DNA of 38,822 nucleotides from a bacterium (GCA_030592575.1 JAUVIV010000011.1:1-38822), one strand, 5' to 3'. Positions 16,876-25,992 are shown, counted from the first letter of the stretch. Notes: generated by a model from the sequence alone, not told the origin. Numbers and translations: made by a program.

Positions 16876-18603
16876 ATGAATAAATTTTTATCAGGAAATG
16901 AAGCTATTGCCAGAGGTGCTTACGAATATGGAGTACATTTTGCAATAGCTTATCCGGGAACTCCTTCCACTGAAATTTTAGAAAATATTGCTAAATATAA
17001 AAAAATAAATAGTGAATGGTCTATCAATGAGAAAGTAGCTTACGAGAGTGCTTGGGGGGCTTCTCTTGCTGGTGCAAGAGTACTGGTAGCAATGAAGCAT
17101 GTTGGTTTAAATGTTGCAGCTGACCCATTTGTAACAAGTATATATACCGGAGTAAATGGTGGATTTGTTCTTGTAGTTGCTGACGATCCTGGGATGTGGA
17201 GCTCGCAAAACGAACAAGATGACAGAAATTATGCGAAATTTGCTAAAGTTCCAATGCTTGAACCATCTGATTCACAAGAAACAAAAAACTTTGTAGGAGA
17301 AGCTTTACGTATATCAGAGGAGTTTGATATTCCTGTGTTACTCAGGATTTCCACTCGTATTTCTCATTCTAAGGGAATAGTTGAAGTTGGAGAAAGAAAA
17401 GAATTTTCAATAAAAGGTTATGAAAAAAATACAAAGAAATACACAATGCTACCGGCAAATGCAAGAGCAAGGAGACTTGACCTTAAAATAAGACTTGAGC
17501 GATTAAAGAAATTTTCTGAAAAATTTGAATACAATAGACTTGAATGGGGCGAACGAGATATAGGAATAATTACTGCAGGTATAAGCTATCAATATGCCAA
17601 AGAGGCATTTCCGGAAGCTTCATTTTTGAAAATTTCAATGACCTATCCTTTGCCTGAAGACAAGATAAGGGAGTTTGCAAGTAAAGTTAAAAAACTAATT
17701 GTTGTGGAAGAATTAGACCCATTTATGGAAGAGCAAATAAAGGCTATGGGAATTCAAGTAGAAGGTAAAAATTTAATTTCTGAAATAGGAGAATTGTCAG
17801 CTGAAAAAGTTAGAGAGAGCTTAAATGGGATTACAAAGTTGGAAGTGAAAAGTGAAAAAACAAAAGAAGTAGAAATACCTAAAAGACCTCCAATATTGTG
17901 TGCCGGTTGTCCACATCGAGCAATTTCTTATGTCTTGAATAGGCTGAAAGTCGTAATATCAGGAGATATTGGGTGCTATACTTTAGGAGCACTTCCGCCA
18001 TTAAATGCGATGGATACTTGTTTGTGTATGGGAGCATCTATTAGTGCTGCATCTGGACTTTCAAAAATAGCAACAAATAAAAAAGTTGTTGGGGTAATTG
18101 GGGACTCTACTTTTATACACTCCGGGATAACAGGACTTATTGATTGTGTTTATAATAAAAGAGATGTAACTTTGTGTATTTTGGATAATCATATAACAGC
18201 AATGACAGGCCATCAAGTAAATCCTGGAACCGGACTAACATTAAAAGGAGAACAAACAAATATTTTGGACATTAAGGCTCTTTGTCAAGCCATCGGGGTT
18301 CCACATATAAAAGTTGTAGATGCACTTGATATTAAAAAAATCAGAGAAGTAGTCAAAGAAGAACTTGATTTCAAAGATGTGTCAGTTATTATAGTTCGTG
18401 GAAATTGTATTGTTTATGAAAAAAAATATATTAACCCACCGTTTAAAGTAATTCCGGAAAAATGTAATGAGTGTGGAGCTTGCTTTAATCTTGGATGTCC
18501 GGCAATCGAGAAACATAATGGGAAAGCTGTTATAAACGAAGTTTTATGTGTTGGATGTGGTCTCTGTTTGCAAGTTTGTAAATTTAATGCCTTCACAAAG
18601 TAA
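16876..18603 (+). CDS. iorA: Indolepyruvate:ferredoxin oxidoreductase alpha subunit
   Basis: This 575-residue protein shows the IorA order. An N-terminal pyrimidine-binding domain begins at GNEAIARGAYEYGV (residue 8) and contains AYPGTPSTEI. A thiamine-diphosphate domain follows, with GDIGCYTLG and GVIGDSTFIHSGITGL. A C-terminal ferredoxin domain has eight cysteines (C530, C533, C536, C541, C558, C561, C564, C568) for two 4Fe-4S clusters. The enzyme oxidises aryl pyruvates made from Trp, Phe and Tyr to aryl-acetyl-CoA and reduces ferredoxin, which could feed the Rnf complex. The usual partner gene iorB is not next to it. Regulation is probably from its own promoter in the divergent spacer with sprA. 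Confidence 0.93.
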   Translation: MNKFLSGNEAIARGAYEYGVHFAIAYPGTPSTEILENIAKYKKINSEWSINEKVAYESAWGASLAGARVLVAMKHVGLNVAADPFVTSIYTGVNGGFVLVVADDPGMWSSQNEQDDRNYAKFAKVPMLEPSDSQETKNFVGEALRISEEFDIPVLLRISTRISHSKGIVEVGERKEFSIKGYEKNTKKYTMLPANARARRLDLKIRLERLKKFSEKFEYNRLEWGERDIGIITAGISYQYAKEAFPEASFLKISMTYPLPEDKIREFASKVKKLIVVEELDPFMEEQIKAMGIQVEGKNLISEIGELSAEKVRESLNGITKLEVKSEKTKEVEIPKRPPILCAGCPHRAISYVLNRLKVVISGDIGCYTLGALPPLNAMDTCLCMGASISAASGLSKIATNKKVVGVIGDSTFIHSGITGLIDCVYNKRDVTLCILDNHITAMTGHQVNPGTGLTLKGEQTNILDIKALCQAIGVPHIKVVDALDIKKIREVVKEELDFKDVSVIIVRGNCIVYEKKYINPPFKVIPEKCNECGACFNLGCPAIEKHNGKAVINEVLCVGCGLCLQVCKFNAFTK

Positions 18604-18695
18604 GAACATTCTTAATAAATCATATCTATTATAATCCTAAATATAAAAAATTTTGGATATTAAGAAAATTGTTATCTTTGGGGTTGAAAAAAAAC

Positions 18696-18723
18696 TTGAC
18701 TTCTTTATATTCTAATGCATATT
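18696..18723 (+). promoter_or_regulatory. Probable promoter of the DUF4190-like gene
   Basis: TTGACT (18696-18701) and CATATT (18718-18723) are 16 bases apart; the same -10 sequence is seen at iorA. The transcript would have a leader of about 108 bases holding a hairpin and a strong ribosome-binding site. Confidence 0.5.
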
Positions 18724-18786
18724 TTGAACAAGTTTGATAAAAAATAGTAATAATATAAAAATACTTAATGATGATAAAGATGTTTA

Positions 18787-18808
18787 GAGAGAAAAAGAAG
18801 TTTCTCTC
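18787..18808 (+). promoter_or_regulatory. Hairpin in the 5' leader of the DUF4190-like gene
   Basis: GAGAGAAA (18787-18794) and TTTCTCTC (18801-18808) form a perfect 8-base stem with a 6-base loop. It sits about 20 bases before the AAGGAGG at the start of the gene. It may shield the message or tune translation; no known riboswitch is recognised. Confidence 0.5.
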
Positions 18809-18837
18809 ACTTTCATCAGAAAGAAAAAGGAGGTAAG

Positions 18838-19143
18838 ATGATAGGAGAAGAAGGAAAAAAGCTTGCTGGTCAGGCAGTAGTTTCTCTTACTTTAGGAATA
18901 TTGGGAATTATTTCTTGGTTTGTTCCTTTTGCAGGATTTATGTTGGGTGTCATAGCTATAGCTCTTGGAATTTTAGGAGAAGGCTTAATAAGAAAAAGTG
19001 GAGGAACTCTTAAAGGAGAAGGGTTTGTCTGGACAGGTTTAATATTAGGTATTGTTAGTGTAGTTTTAGCTGTATTGGTATTATGGATAACCGGTTCTAT
19101 GTTAGGGTTCTTACCTGAGTGGAGTGCTTTACCGAAGATATAA
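18838..19143 (+). CDS. Small membrane protein, DUF4190-like
   Basis: The 101-residue product has two long hydrophobic segments, about residues 12-42 and 62-92. They are joined by a short loop with KSGGTLKGEGF. The pattern of Gly-rich helices (SLTLGILGIISWFVPFAGF, then GFVWTGLILGIVSVVLAVL) is typical of DUF4190-type proteins, whose role is unknown. An AAGGAGG ribosome-binding site lies 5 bases before the ATG, the best on the plus strand here. It stands alone between iorA and a convergent lnt. Confidence 0.75.
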   Translation: MIGEEGKKLAGQAVVSLTLGILGIISWFVPFAGFMLGVIAIALGILGEGLIRKSGGTLKGEGFVWTGLILGIVSVVLAVLVLWITGSMLGFLPEWSALPKI

Positions 19144-19264
19144 TACTGTAAAAAACAAGAGTTTTTTTGTAGATAGTAGATAATTGAAAGGTGTAAATAA
19201 CTCTTGAGTAAGAAATTAGTTTGTGAGTTTTGCAGAAGAATTAAAAATCCTCTTTTTAAAAAAA

Positions 19265-19310
19265 AGTTCGTAAGACTTTATCGTATGATTTTAGGATTAC
19301 GACTTTTTTT
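19265..19310 (+). terminator. Possible terminator between convergent genes
   Basis: AGTTCGTAA (19265-19273) and TTACGACT (19297-19304) can pair with one bulged base, followed by seven T (19304-19310). The loop is long (23 bases), so stability is uncertain. Confidence 0.35.
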
Positions 19311-19365
19311 GTATAACTTTCCTTTTCTTATTTGTTGGAAATAATAATCGGGGTTTAAAGAATTA

Positions 19366-20886
19366 TTATTTATGAAATGCACGAATTTTAAGAATTTTAG
19401 GTATGGCTATTACAAAGAAAAGTACTCCGATGCATAACCAAGCAAACCAATCTCCCCACTTTGCATAAAATGTAAGACTACGTCCTGATTTGTTGTTACA
19501 GGGTATATTTTTTATAGTAATTCTACGAGTGATAACTCTGCGAGTGAAAATATTTGTGGCAGATTCCACTTTCCCACTTGGCTCAACGAAATATGAGATT
19601 CCTGTGTTGCCACATCTTACAAGTGGGATACGATATTCTATTGCTCGCAATATTGCTTGTTGAGCATGTTGATATGGACCAGGAGTGCGTCCGAACCAAC
19701 AGTCATCTGTAATATTTACAAGAAATTGTGCTTCGTTTCGTACAAATTTTCTTGAAACCCTTGAAAAAATGGATTCAAAGCAAATTAAAGTAGAAAATTT
19801 TGTAGTTTGTGATTTTCCATGATTTATGTTTAGTTCAAAAACTTTATATTCCTCGCCTTGGGAAAAATTGCCTTGCCCAAAGTGAAGCTTTTGTATAGTA
19901 GGAAATAGCTTAACAAAAGGAAGATGTTCTGAAAAAGGAACTAAATAAATTTTGTCGTAAATTTTTTTAACTTTTTCATGAGGGACAACAAGAAAACATG
20001 AGTTATAGCTTCTCGCTGGTTTTTTATCAAGAGCAAGTCTTGCTCCTCCCATTAATATAGGAGTATCCAATGAATCCACGAGTTTTCTTATTCGTGTCTC
20101 TAAATTACCGAGATTAAAATATCCGGGTATTGACGATTCTGGCCAGACAATCAAATCGCAATCTTTTGCTTCTTTGCTAAGTTCATAAAGCGTAGAAAGT
20201 CTATAATCAAGATTATGTCCTCTTTTTGTTTCGGGAGATATATTTGGTTGTATAACCCCAATTTTAATTTGTGATTTGTTATTTGTAATTTGCGAATTTT
20301 TTTTGAATGCTATAATTCCTTGAAGCCAAACACCCAATATGATAATAATTGCAGTATACATATAGCGTAAGTTTCTCTTTTTTATTGCATAAAATAGGAG
20401 TGTATTTATGAGCAATATAAAAAATGTTATTCCCGGAAGTCCTATAAATTCAGCAAATTGGACGAATTTAAGATATGGCATAAGCATATATCCCATACTT
20501 CCCCATGGAAAACCAAGTTCTGAAGATAGTCCGCGAAAAAATTCTACAGATGTCCAGATAATCGGGATAAGATAAAAACGTTTAATCCGACTTGAAAGCC
20601 ACATAGAAAATCCAAATATTAGTCCAAAATATGTAAATAAAAAAAGAGCACCTAACCATAGCCATCCGCGTATAGGAGCATCAACTGCAAGTACCCAATA
20701 TATTAAGCCAGCACCAAAAAGAAATCCTGTTGCAAATCCGTATTTAAATGTATGATTAGATTTATAGCAGGCAAAAAACAGGGGAATAAAACTAAGAAAA
20801 ATAAACCAAGGAACCCAGTATAAAGAAATAAGAAGCAAAATAGCACTTGCTATGCTGAGTAGTAATCCGTTTCGATAATTTATCAT
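19366..20886 (-). CDS. lnt: Apolipoprotein N-acyltransferase
   Basis: This 506-residue protein has about six N-terminal membrane helices (residues 8-190), then a nitrilase-type catalytic domain facing the periplasm. The catalytic triad is visible: E250 in VWPESSIPGYF, K312 in YDKIYLVPFSEHLPF and C369 in LICFESIF. It adds the third acyl chain to lipoproteins, which implies an outer membrane with Lol-type lipoprotein sorting. Length is as in other bacteria. It begins 8 bases after the patatin-like gene and is very likely co-transcribed with it. No ribosome-binding site is obvious at its start. Confidence 0.95.
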   Translation of the reverse strand: MINYRNGLLLSIASAILLLISLYWVPWFIFLSFIPLFFACYKSNHTFKYGFATGFLFGAGLIYWVLAVDAPIRGWLWLGALFLFTYFGLIFGFSMWLSSRIKRFYLIPIIWTSVEFFRGLSSELGFPWGSMGYMLMPYLKFVQFAEFIGLPGITFFILLINTLLFYAIKKRNLRYMYTAIIIILGVWLQGIIAFKKNSQITNNKSQIKIGVIQPNISPETKRGHNLDYRLSTLYELSKEAKDCDLIVWPESSIPGYFNLGNLETRIRKLVDSLDTPILMGGARLALDKKPARSYNSCFLVVPHEKVKKIYDKIYLVPFSEHLPFVKLFPTIQKLHFGQGNFSQGEEYKVFELNINHGKSQTTKFSTLICFESIFSRVSRKFVRNEAQFLVNITDDCWFGRTPGPYQHAQQAILRAIEYRIPLVRCGNTGISYFVEPSGKVESATNIFTRRVITRRITIKNIPCNNKSGRSLTFYAKWGDWFAWLCIGVLFFVIAIPKILKIRAFHK

Positions 20887-20894
20887 TTTTGAAT

Positions 20895-21821
20895 TTATTC
20901 TTTTAATCTTTTCTTTATTTTAGGTAAAATCTTAGTAATTGCTTTTTCTCCTGCGGCTATAGCTTCTTCTGCACGAAAGAATTCAATTGGTTTAATAAAT
21001 TCAACAGAGGGAGCAATTAAGAAATCCGGCTTGTATTTTGCCAATTGCAAAGCAGCAATTTGATACTCGGCAATAGCTATTGTATGAAGTATTATGTTGA
21101 ATACATTGGGTGTGGGAGTTTTCTTTTTCAATAACTCATTAATGTTAACAATAGATTTCAAAGGTGATAAAAATTTGCTTAAGCGAATATTTACCATTTC
21201 GGAGCTAATTCTTTTTATTGGAGTCTTTCTTGTTTCTTCTTTCATTTTTATATTTTGTGCTTTCTTTTGAGGCGAAGGGATAACATTTACAGCAATTAAA
21301 ATATCTGCACTCATATTAAGTGCAACGCTTACAGGAACAGGGTTTACAAGTCCTCCATCTACTAAGAATTTTCCATTATAATTAGCAGGTGTAAATATAC
21401 CAGGTATGGAAATGCTTGCTCGAAGTGTGTGAAGTAGCGAACCTTTTGTTATTACAACTTCTTCTCCTGTCATAATATCTGTTGCAATGGCGGCAAATGG
21501 AATATTTAGATCGCTTATGTTTTGTCTGTCAATTATGGATTCAATGAATTTTATTATTTTGTTGCCATCTATGAGGCCGGAATGAGAAATTGTTGGTGTA
21601 AAAAGAGTAAGCGTTTTTATTTTATCTATATTCAGAGCTATTTCTTCTATTTCTTTGGCACTTACTCCCGATGCATAAATTGCTCCTATAAGTGCTCCGA
21701 TACTTGTTCCTGTAATAAAATCTACATTGATTTTATTTTTATCAAGTACCTTAAGTACTCCAATATGAGAAAGCCCTCTTGCAACTCCGGAACCGAGAAC
21801 GAGCCCTATTTTTTTTGCCAT
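20895..21821 (-). CDS. Patatin-like phospholipase (RssA/NTE type)
   Basis: The 308-residue product has the patatin catalytic dyad: S40 in GTSIGALIGA and D155 in LVDGGLVNPVP. The oxyanion region GSGVARGLSHIGVL lies at residues 10-23, with Gly-Ser-Gly instead of Gly-Gly-Gly. It should act as a serine lipid acyl hydrolase, probably on membrane phospholipids. It precedes lnt in the same operon, so a link to lipid or lipoprotein acyl chain turnover is possible but is inference. The ATG is preceded by an AT-rich TTATATAT with no ribosome-binding site. Confidence 0.9.
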   Translation of the reverse strand: MAKKIGLVLGSGVARGLSHIGVLKVLDKNKINVDFITGTSIGALIGAIYASGVSAKEIEEIALNIDKIKTLTLFTPTISHSGLIDGNKIIKFIESIIDRQNISDLNIPFAAIATDIMTGEEVVITKGSLLHTLRASISIPGIFTPANYNGKFLVDGGLVNPVPVSVALNMSADILIAVNVIPSPQKKAQNIKMKEETRKTPIKRISSEMVNIRLSKFLSPLKSIVNINELLKKKTPTPNVFNIILHTIAIAEYQIAALQLAKYKPDFLIAPSVEFIKPIEFFRAEEAIAAGEKAITKILPKIKKRLKE

Positions 21822-21902
21822 ATATATAACATAAAAACCACAGAATCAAATATGAACTTCTCGTTGCAAAAGAATTCCGTGGCTTTTATGAAATTTTTAT
21901 TT

Positions 21903-23150
21903 TTAAACTTTATTCTCCGATGGAACTTGAATTGATTTTGGAGGCTTTATTGCCAGTGAAATCACTGCTCCAAGCAAACAGAGTACTCCAGCGACAATAA
22001 ATGCTATTGAGTAACTTCCTGTAGCTTCTAGCATTTTAGCAGCAAACCATGGTCCAAATAATCCTGCAACACCGTATGCCATTAAAACAAGTCCATAATT
22101 GATACCGATATTTTTCGTTCCATAAAAATCTGCAATAATTGCCGGGAAAACGGATAAATAGCCACCGAAACATAACCCAACGATGCATACTCCTAACCAG
22201 TAGTATGCTGGGAATTTCCCAATGGTATTGTATAATAATATTGCGATTCCACAGAGAAGTAACATAAGGAATATTGTTTTTAATCTTCCCAATGTATCGG
22301 AAATCTTGCCCCAAAAAATTCTGCCGAGAGCGTTAAAAATAGCAAGGATGCTCACAGCGTATGCAGCAACTTTTGGTGTTAAACAAGCAAGTTTCTGTCC
22401 AATTGGAGATGTGTGTCCTATAACTATTAATCCTGTTGTACAGCCGAAGAAATATATAATCCAGATAAGATAGAACTGAGGCGAACTCAACATCTTCATG
22501 GGGCCAAATTCCTGACCTGTTACCAATGTTTTTTCTGGGGGTGTCCAACCTTTTGGTGTCCAACCTTCTGGTGGATTTCTGAGTAATTGTGAACTAAGTA
22601 CAATTATACAGGAAAAAACTATTCCTAAAATTGCAAAAGTTTTGAAAATTCCTACACTGTCTATTAATTGTTGTGCTATGGGAGCTACTATGAAAGCTCC
22701 TGCTCCAAAGCCGGCGACACTCAATCCTACTATCAATCCTCGTTTATCAGGGAACCATTTAACTCCTGTGGAGATAGGACATACATAAGTAAATCCGATT
22801 CCGATTCCCAATATAATACCATAGCCGACCACAAGCCAAAAGAATGTATGTAAAAAAGCCGCTATTAGCATTCCTATTCCAAGAATAACTCCACCTGTTG
22901 TAGCAACAATTCTGGGTCCAACTTTATCTTGCCATCTTCCACCAATTATTGTGGAAGTAGCGAAAAATATAAGAACTATAGAAAAGGGAAGAGTTGCTTG
23001 ACTTGCAGTCAAACCAAGTCCACCTTCTTCAATTGCTTGTTGTAAAGGTTTTCTAAACACACTCCATATATAAATTGCGCCCAAACATAATTGAACGAGA
23101 ATTGCACCTACTACAACTAACCAGCGATTAAAAATTTTTCCTTCTGTCAT
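21903..23150 (-). CDS. OFA-family major facilitator transporter (oxalate/formate antiporter-like)
   Basis: This 415-residue protein has twelve predicted membrane helices. The N-terminal segment LGAIYIWSVFRKPLQ, the loop GGRWQDKVGPR and the second-half loop GKISDTLGRLK are typical of the OFA branch. Family members move oxalate, formate, lactate, pyruvate or other small carboxylates. Placement right after acs suggests acetate or another monocarboxylate as substrate, which is inference. An AAGGAG ribosome-binding site lies about 6 bases before the ATG. The 63-base gap to acs is half filled by a palindromic repeat. Confidence 0.88.
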   Translation of the reverse strand: MTEGKIFNRWLVVVGAILVQLCLGAIYIWSVFRKPLQQAIEEGGLGLTASQATLPFSIVLIFFATSTIIGGRWQDKVGPRIVATTGGVILGIGMLIAAFLHTFFWLVVGYGIILGIGIGFTYVCPISTGVKWFPDKRGLIVGLSVAGFGAGAFIVAPIAQQLIDSVGIFKTFAILGIVFSCIIVLSSQLLRNPPEGWTPKGWTPPEKTLVTGQEFGPMKMLSSPQFYLIWIIYFFGCTTGLIVIGHTSPIGQKLACLTPKVAAYAVSILAIFNALGRIFWGKISDTLGRLKTIFLMLLLCGIAILLYNTIGKFPAYYWLGVCIVGLCFGGYLSVFPAIIADFYGTKNIGINYGLVLMAYGVAGLFGPWFAAKMLEATGSYSIAFIVAGVLCLLGAVISLAIKPPKSIQVPSENKV

Positions 23151-23169
23151 AAAATCTCCTTTTTCATTG

Positions 23170-23201
23170 TTGTAGGGGCGTATTACAACACGCCCCTACA
23201 A
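23170..23201. repeat. GTAGGGG-type palindromic repeat (copy P3) between acs and the transporter
   Basis: TTGTAGGGGCGT (23170-23181) and ACGCCCCTACAA (23190-23201) are perfectly complementary, with an 8-base loop. It lies 12 bases after the acs stop, so it may weaken or stop transcription into the transporter gene, although no T-run follows on the minus strand. Confidence 0.88.
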
Positions 23202-23213
23202 TTTTACAGCATC

Positions 23214-25175
23214 TTACTTAGCGTTACCTATTTCCTCAACTGCTTCCGGATTTGCAAGAGTAGAAGTATCTCCTACTTCTTTTCCGATTGCTTTTGCTCG
23301 TATTACTCTGCGCATTATTTTACCGGATCTGGTTTTGGGAACATCATTGACAAAACCTATTTCATCAGGTCTTGCTATCTTTCCTATTTCTTCTCCTACA
23401 TGGTTTCTTAATTCTTTTCTTAATTCTTCACTTGGTTCTACCCCTTGATTCAAGACTACGAAAGCTGCCAAGGACTCACCTTTTAACTCGTGTGGTTTAC
23501 CAATCACGGCTGCTTCTGCTACATTTGGATGACTTACTAAAGCAGATTCCACTTCCGAATTGCCTATTCTATGTCCTGCAACATTGAGAACATCATCTGA
23601 TCTTCCTTGAATCCAAAAATACCCATTTTCATCTTTTCTTGTTACATCACCTGCAAGATAAGTATCCTTGAATCTACTCCAGTACACATCTTTATATCTT
23701 TGTTCATCTTTATAAAGGCCTCTAAGCATTCCAGGCCATGGAGTAAGCATAACCAGATTACCACCTGCATTTGTAACAGCCTCGCCTTGTTCGTTATATA
23801 CTGCTGCTGTAATTCCAGGGAATGGTTTGGTAGCTGAGCCGGGTTTTAATGGAGTAATTGGTAACGGTGATATGCAAAAATGTCCTGTCTCTGTTTGCCA
23901 CCATGTATCCATTATTGGACCATTTTCTTTACCAATATGTTTATGATACCACATCCATGCTTCCGGATTTATTGGTTCTCCAACACTTCCAAGAATTCGT
24001 AATGAACTAAGATTAGCTTTCTTTGTATGTTCTTCTCCAAATCTCATATGTGCTCTAATGGCTGTTGGAGATGTGTAAAGAACTGATACTTTATGCTTCT
24101 CTATCATTGACCACCATCTTTCTGCTTCAGGAAAAGCTGGGGCACCCTCATATATTATGGAGGTAGTTCCCAAAATCAAAGGAGCATAGACAATATAACT
24201 GTGTCCGGTTACCCATCCTATATCTGCAGCACACCACCAAATATCATCATCTTTTAAATCAAACACCCATTTAAGTGTTAAAGATGTTCCTACTGCATAG
24301 CCTCCGTGTGAATGTAATATTCCTTTTGGCTTTCCTGTTGTGCCGGAAGTATATAAAATATATAAAAGGTCGTTTGCATCTAATACTTCTGTTTCGCATT
24401 CTGCGGACTGTTCTTTTGTAATTTCATGCCACCAATGGTCTCTTCCTTCAGTCCATGCTACATCGTCTCCTGTGCGTTTGTAAACAATAACGTTTTTAAC
24501 TGTAGGAGCTTTTGTAACAGCTTCATCAGCTTGTTTTTTCAAAGCTACTTTCTTTCCACGTCTATAGAAATGGTCACAAGTAATAACCACTTTTGCTTCA
24601 CAATCAATTAGTCTGTCGCTGAGGGCAGTTGAACTGAAACCTGAAAAAACAACAGAATGAACTGCACCTATTTTTGCACATGCCAGCATTGCTATTGGAA
24701 GTTCTACAAGCATTGGTAAATAGATTCCGACTCTATCGCCTTTTTTAATTCCAAAACTTTTCAATGCGTTAGCGAGTTTGTTAACTTCTGTATAAAGCTC
24801 ACCGTAAGTCCATTTCTTTATGTCTCCGGGTTCGCCTTCAAAAATGTAGGCAATTTTATCTTTTTTTGCTGTTTTTACATGTTTGTCAAGAGCATCATGA
24901 ACAATATTATATTGTGCTCCTGGAAACCATTTAACCCAAGGTGGGTTCCAATCAAGAACTTTATCGTAAGGTTTATACCATTCTACTAATTCTTTTGCGG
25001 CTTCTCCCCAGAACCAATCTAAATTTTTGCTCTTTTCTAATAGCTCATCGTAATCTTTTATCCCGAATTTATCCATCCATTTCTTGACATTGGTTTGTTC
25101 TACGAATTCGGGCTTCGGGGTAAAAACCCTTTTCTCTGTTAATAAGACACTTATGTCTTGTTTTGCTTCATCCAT
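23214..25175 (-). CDS. acs: Acetyl-CoA synthetase (AMP-forming)
   Basis: The 653-residue enzyme has the full set of ANL-superfamily motifs: [18 protein letters not shown] near the middle, [14 protein letters not shown] and the C-terminal [11 protein letters not shown], with the catalytic, acetylatable lysine at about K619. It activates acetate with ATP and CoA. I start at the ATG at 25175 (MDEAKQDIS), because AAGGAGGT lies 5-6 bases upstream; a longer frame to 25220 adds 15 residues without support. [18 protein letters not shown] supports a true acetate or short-chain acyl-CoA synthetase rather than a long-chain ligase. The OFA transporter follows on the same strand. Confidence 0.95.
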   Translation of the reverse strand: MDEAKQDISVLLTEKRVFTPKPEFVEQTNVKKWMDKFGIKDYDELLEKSKNLDWFWGEAAKELVEWYKPYDKVLDWNPPWVKWFPGAQYNIVHDALDKHVKTAKKDKIAYIFEGEPGDIKKWTYGELYTEVNKLANALKSFGIKKGDRVGIYLPMLVELPIAMLACAKIGAVHSVVFSGFSSTALSDRLIDCEAKVVITCDHFYRRGKKVALKKQADEAVTKAPTVKNVIVYKRTGDDVAWTEGRDHWWHEITKEQSAECETEVLDANDLLYILYTSGTTGKPKGILHSHGGYAVGTSLTLKWVFDLKDDDIWWCAADIGWVTGHSYIVYAPLILGTTSIIYEGAPAFPEAERWWSMIEKHKVSVLYTSPTAIRAHMRFGEEHTKKANLSSLRILGSVGEPINPEAWMWYHKHIGKENGPIMDTWWQTETGHFCISPLPITPLKPGSATKPFPGITAAVYNEQGEAVTNAGGNLVMLTPWPGMLRGLYKDEQRYKDVYWSRFKDTYLAGDVTRKDENGYFWIQGRSDDVLNVAGHRIGNSEVESALVSHPNVAEAAVIGKPHELKGESLAAFVVLNQGVEPSEELRKELRNHVGEEIGKIARPDEIGFVNDVPKTRSGKIMRRVIRAKAIGKEVGDTSTLANPEAVEEIGNAK

Positions 25176-25255
25176 TCTGTACCTCCTTTTAGGTATTAAA
25201 AATAAAGCGATAAAAAACAAATATTCTTCCTATATTACTTAATTGTATTACTTTC

Positions 25256-25284
25256 AACTTATTGCTTGGTACTTCTTTTGTCAA
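25256..25284 (-). promoter_or_regulatory. Probable acs promoter
   Basis: On the minus strand TTGACA (25284-25279) is followed after 17 bases by TAAGTT (25261-25256). The -35 is perfect and the -10 is weak. The predicted leader is about 75 bases. Confidence 0.5.
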
Positions 25285-25386
25285 GTTTTTTTAGTAAGTT
25301 CAAAAAAATTACAGAATTTTGTGGGAAGTGGGGCAGAGGAGTGAGAAGGGTAGGTAGGGGGAAAAATGCCTTGTTCTATCTGATTT

Positions 25387-25439
25387 TGGATTGCAAAAGC
25401 TTGCTTTTGCCTAATGCAGTAGTGAGCTACTGCACTCCA
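25387..25439. repeat. Two-hairpin structure (copy F)
   Basis: A short outer TGGA (25387-25390) and TCCA (25436-25439) flank two perfect hairpins. They are GCAAAAGC-TT-GCTTTTGC (25393-25410) and TGCAGTAG-TGAG-CTACTGCA (25415-25434). The outer stem is only four bases and could be chance. Confidence 0.55.
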
Positions 25440-25495
25440 TATTTTTCCTAATAGGGATCCTGATAAACAACTCTTCATTCAAATAGTCAAACCGT

Positions 25496-25548
25496 GCTCT
25501 CGTGGGCGTCCACGCACACGAATCCTTTGCGAGGACGCAAAGGAGAGC
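25496..25548. repeat. Two-hairpin structure (copy E)
   Basis: Outer stem GCTCTC (25496-25501) pairs with GAGAGC (25543-25548). Inside are hairpins GTGG-GCGT-CCAC (25502-25513) and CCTTTGCG-AGGA-CGCAAAGG (25524-25543, sharing one base with the outer stem). The architecture matches copy A although the sequence differs. Confidence 0.6.
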
Positions 25549-25654
25549 AAGGACATCTTTCTTCTCGTGCAGGAAACTCCTCATTCATACTCACTTGCCA
25601 GTCATTGCAAATGAAGTGTCCGTTATTGAGAACTCCTTCGCGAACTCTTCACTT

Positions 25655-25681
25655 GTCATTCTGAACGAAATGAAGAATCTC
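25655..25681 (+). repeat. CATTCTGA-type dispersed repeat
   Basis: GTCATTCTGAACGAAATGAAGAATCTC, given here in parts as GTCATTCTGAACG, AAATGAAG and AATCTC, matches 30399-30425 with few changes and 10952-10980 in reverse. Similar words are widespread in bacterial intergenic DNA. Confidence 0.72.
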
Positions 25682-25870
25682 AATATATCGTTCAGGATAA
25701 ACTCCGTGAAAAAATCTCACTCAGAGCAAGCTCCGTGAAGCAATCTCAATGAGATTGCTATGTTCCGATAAATCGGGACTCACAATGATAGTTGTTGCAA
25801 TTCGTATTTTTCATGGAGAACTCTTCTATCTCTCATAGGGAATTCTTTAACTCCATAACTCATAACTCTA

Positions 25871-25972
25871 TCACTCATTCGCCTTAATTTTCTCAAGAGC
25901 TTCTGCTGCTTCTCTTCGAACATTCTTGTCCTCATTCTTAAGAGCGTGAATAAGTGCTTTTACTTCTTCCAT
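25871..25972 (-). CDS. Micro-ORF encoding a single HEAT/PBS-lyase-like repeat
   Basis: A 33-residue frame begins MEEVKALIHALKNEDKNVRR and ends EAAEALEKIKANE. It matches one HEAT-like repeat unit (A-L-K-D-x-N-V-R-R-E-A-A-E-A-L-x-K-I). GAGGTG lies 5-6 bases before the ATG and a normal TGA ends it, so it looks translatable. HEAT proteins usually contain many such units, so this is either a genuine single-repeat microprotein or the remnant of a deleted gene. It lies in the repeat-rich spacer downstream of the malic enzyme gene, on the same strand. Confidence 0.55.
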   Translation of the reverse strand: MEEVKALIHALKNEDKNVRREAAEALEKIKANE

Positions 25973-25992
25973 TTTCACACCTCTTTTTTTCT

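Larger units (their letters stand above)
25285..25870. other. Hairpin- and repeat-rich spacer between acs and malic enzyme
   Basis: I see no gene in this stretch. It carries two two-hairpin structures (25387-25439, 25496-25548), a CATTCTGA-type repeat (25655-25681), and a duplicated CTCCGTGAA word (25692, 25721) with neighbouring AATCTCA words. Open frames here follow the repeats and have no start signals. Base composition is more balanced than in the surrounding genes. Confidence 0.6.

Noticed and set aside
21838-21895. Inverted repeat CCACAGAAT / ATTCCGTGG upstream of the patatin-like gene as an operator
   Set aside because: The arms are about 50 bases apart with a mismatch; no matching regulator or second site is seen.
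25266-25738. Open frames in the acs-malic enzyme spacer
   Set aside because: They follow hairpins and dispersed repeats, lack start signals and show no domain pattern.
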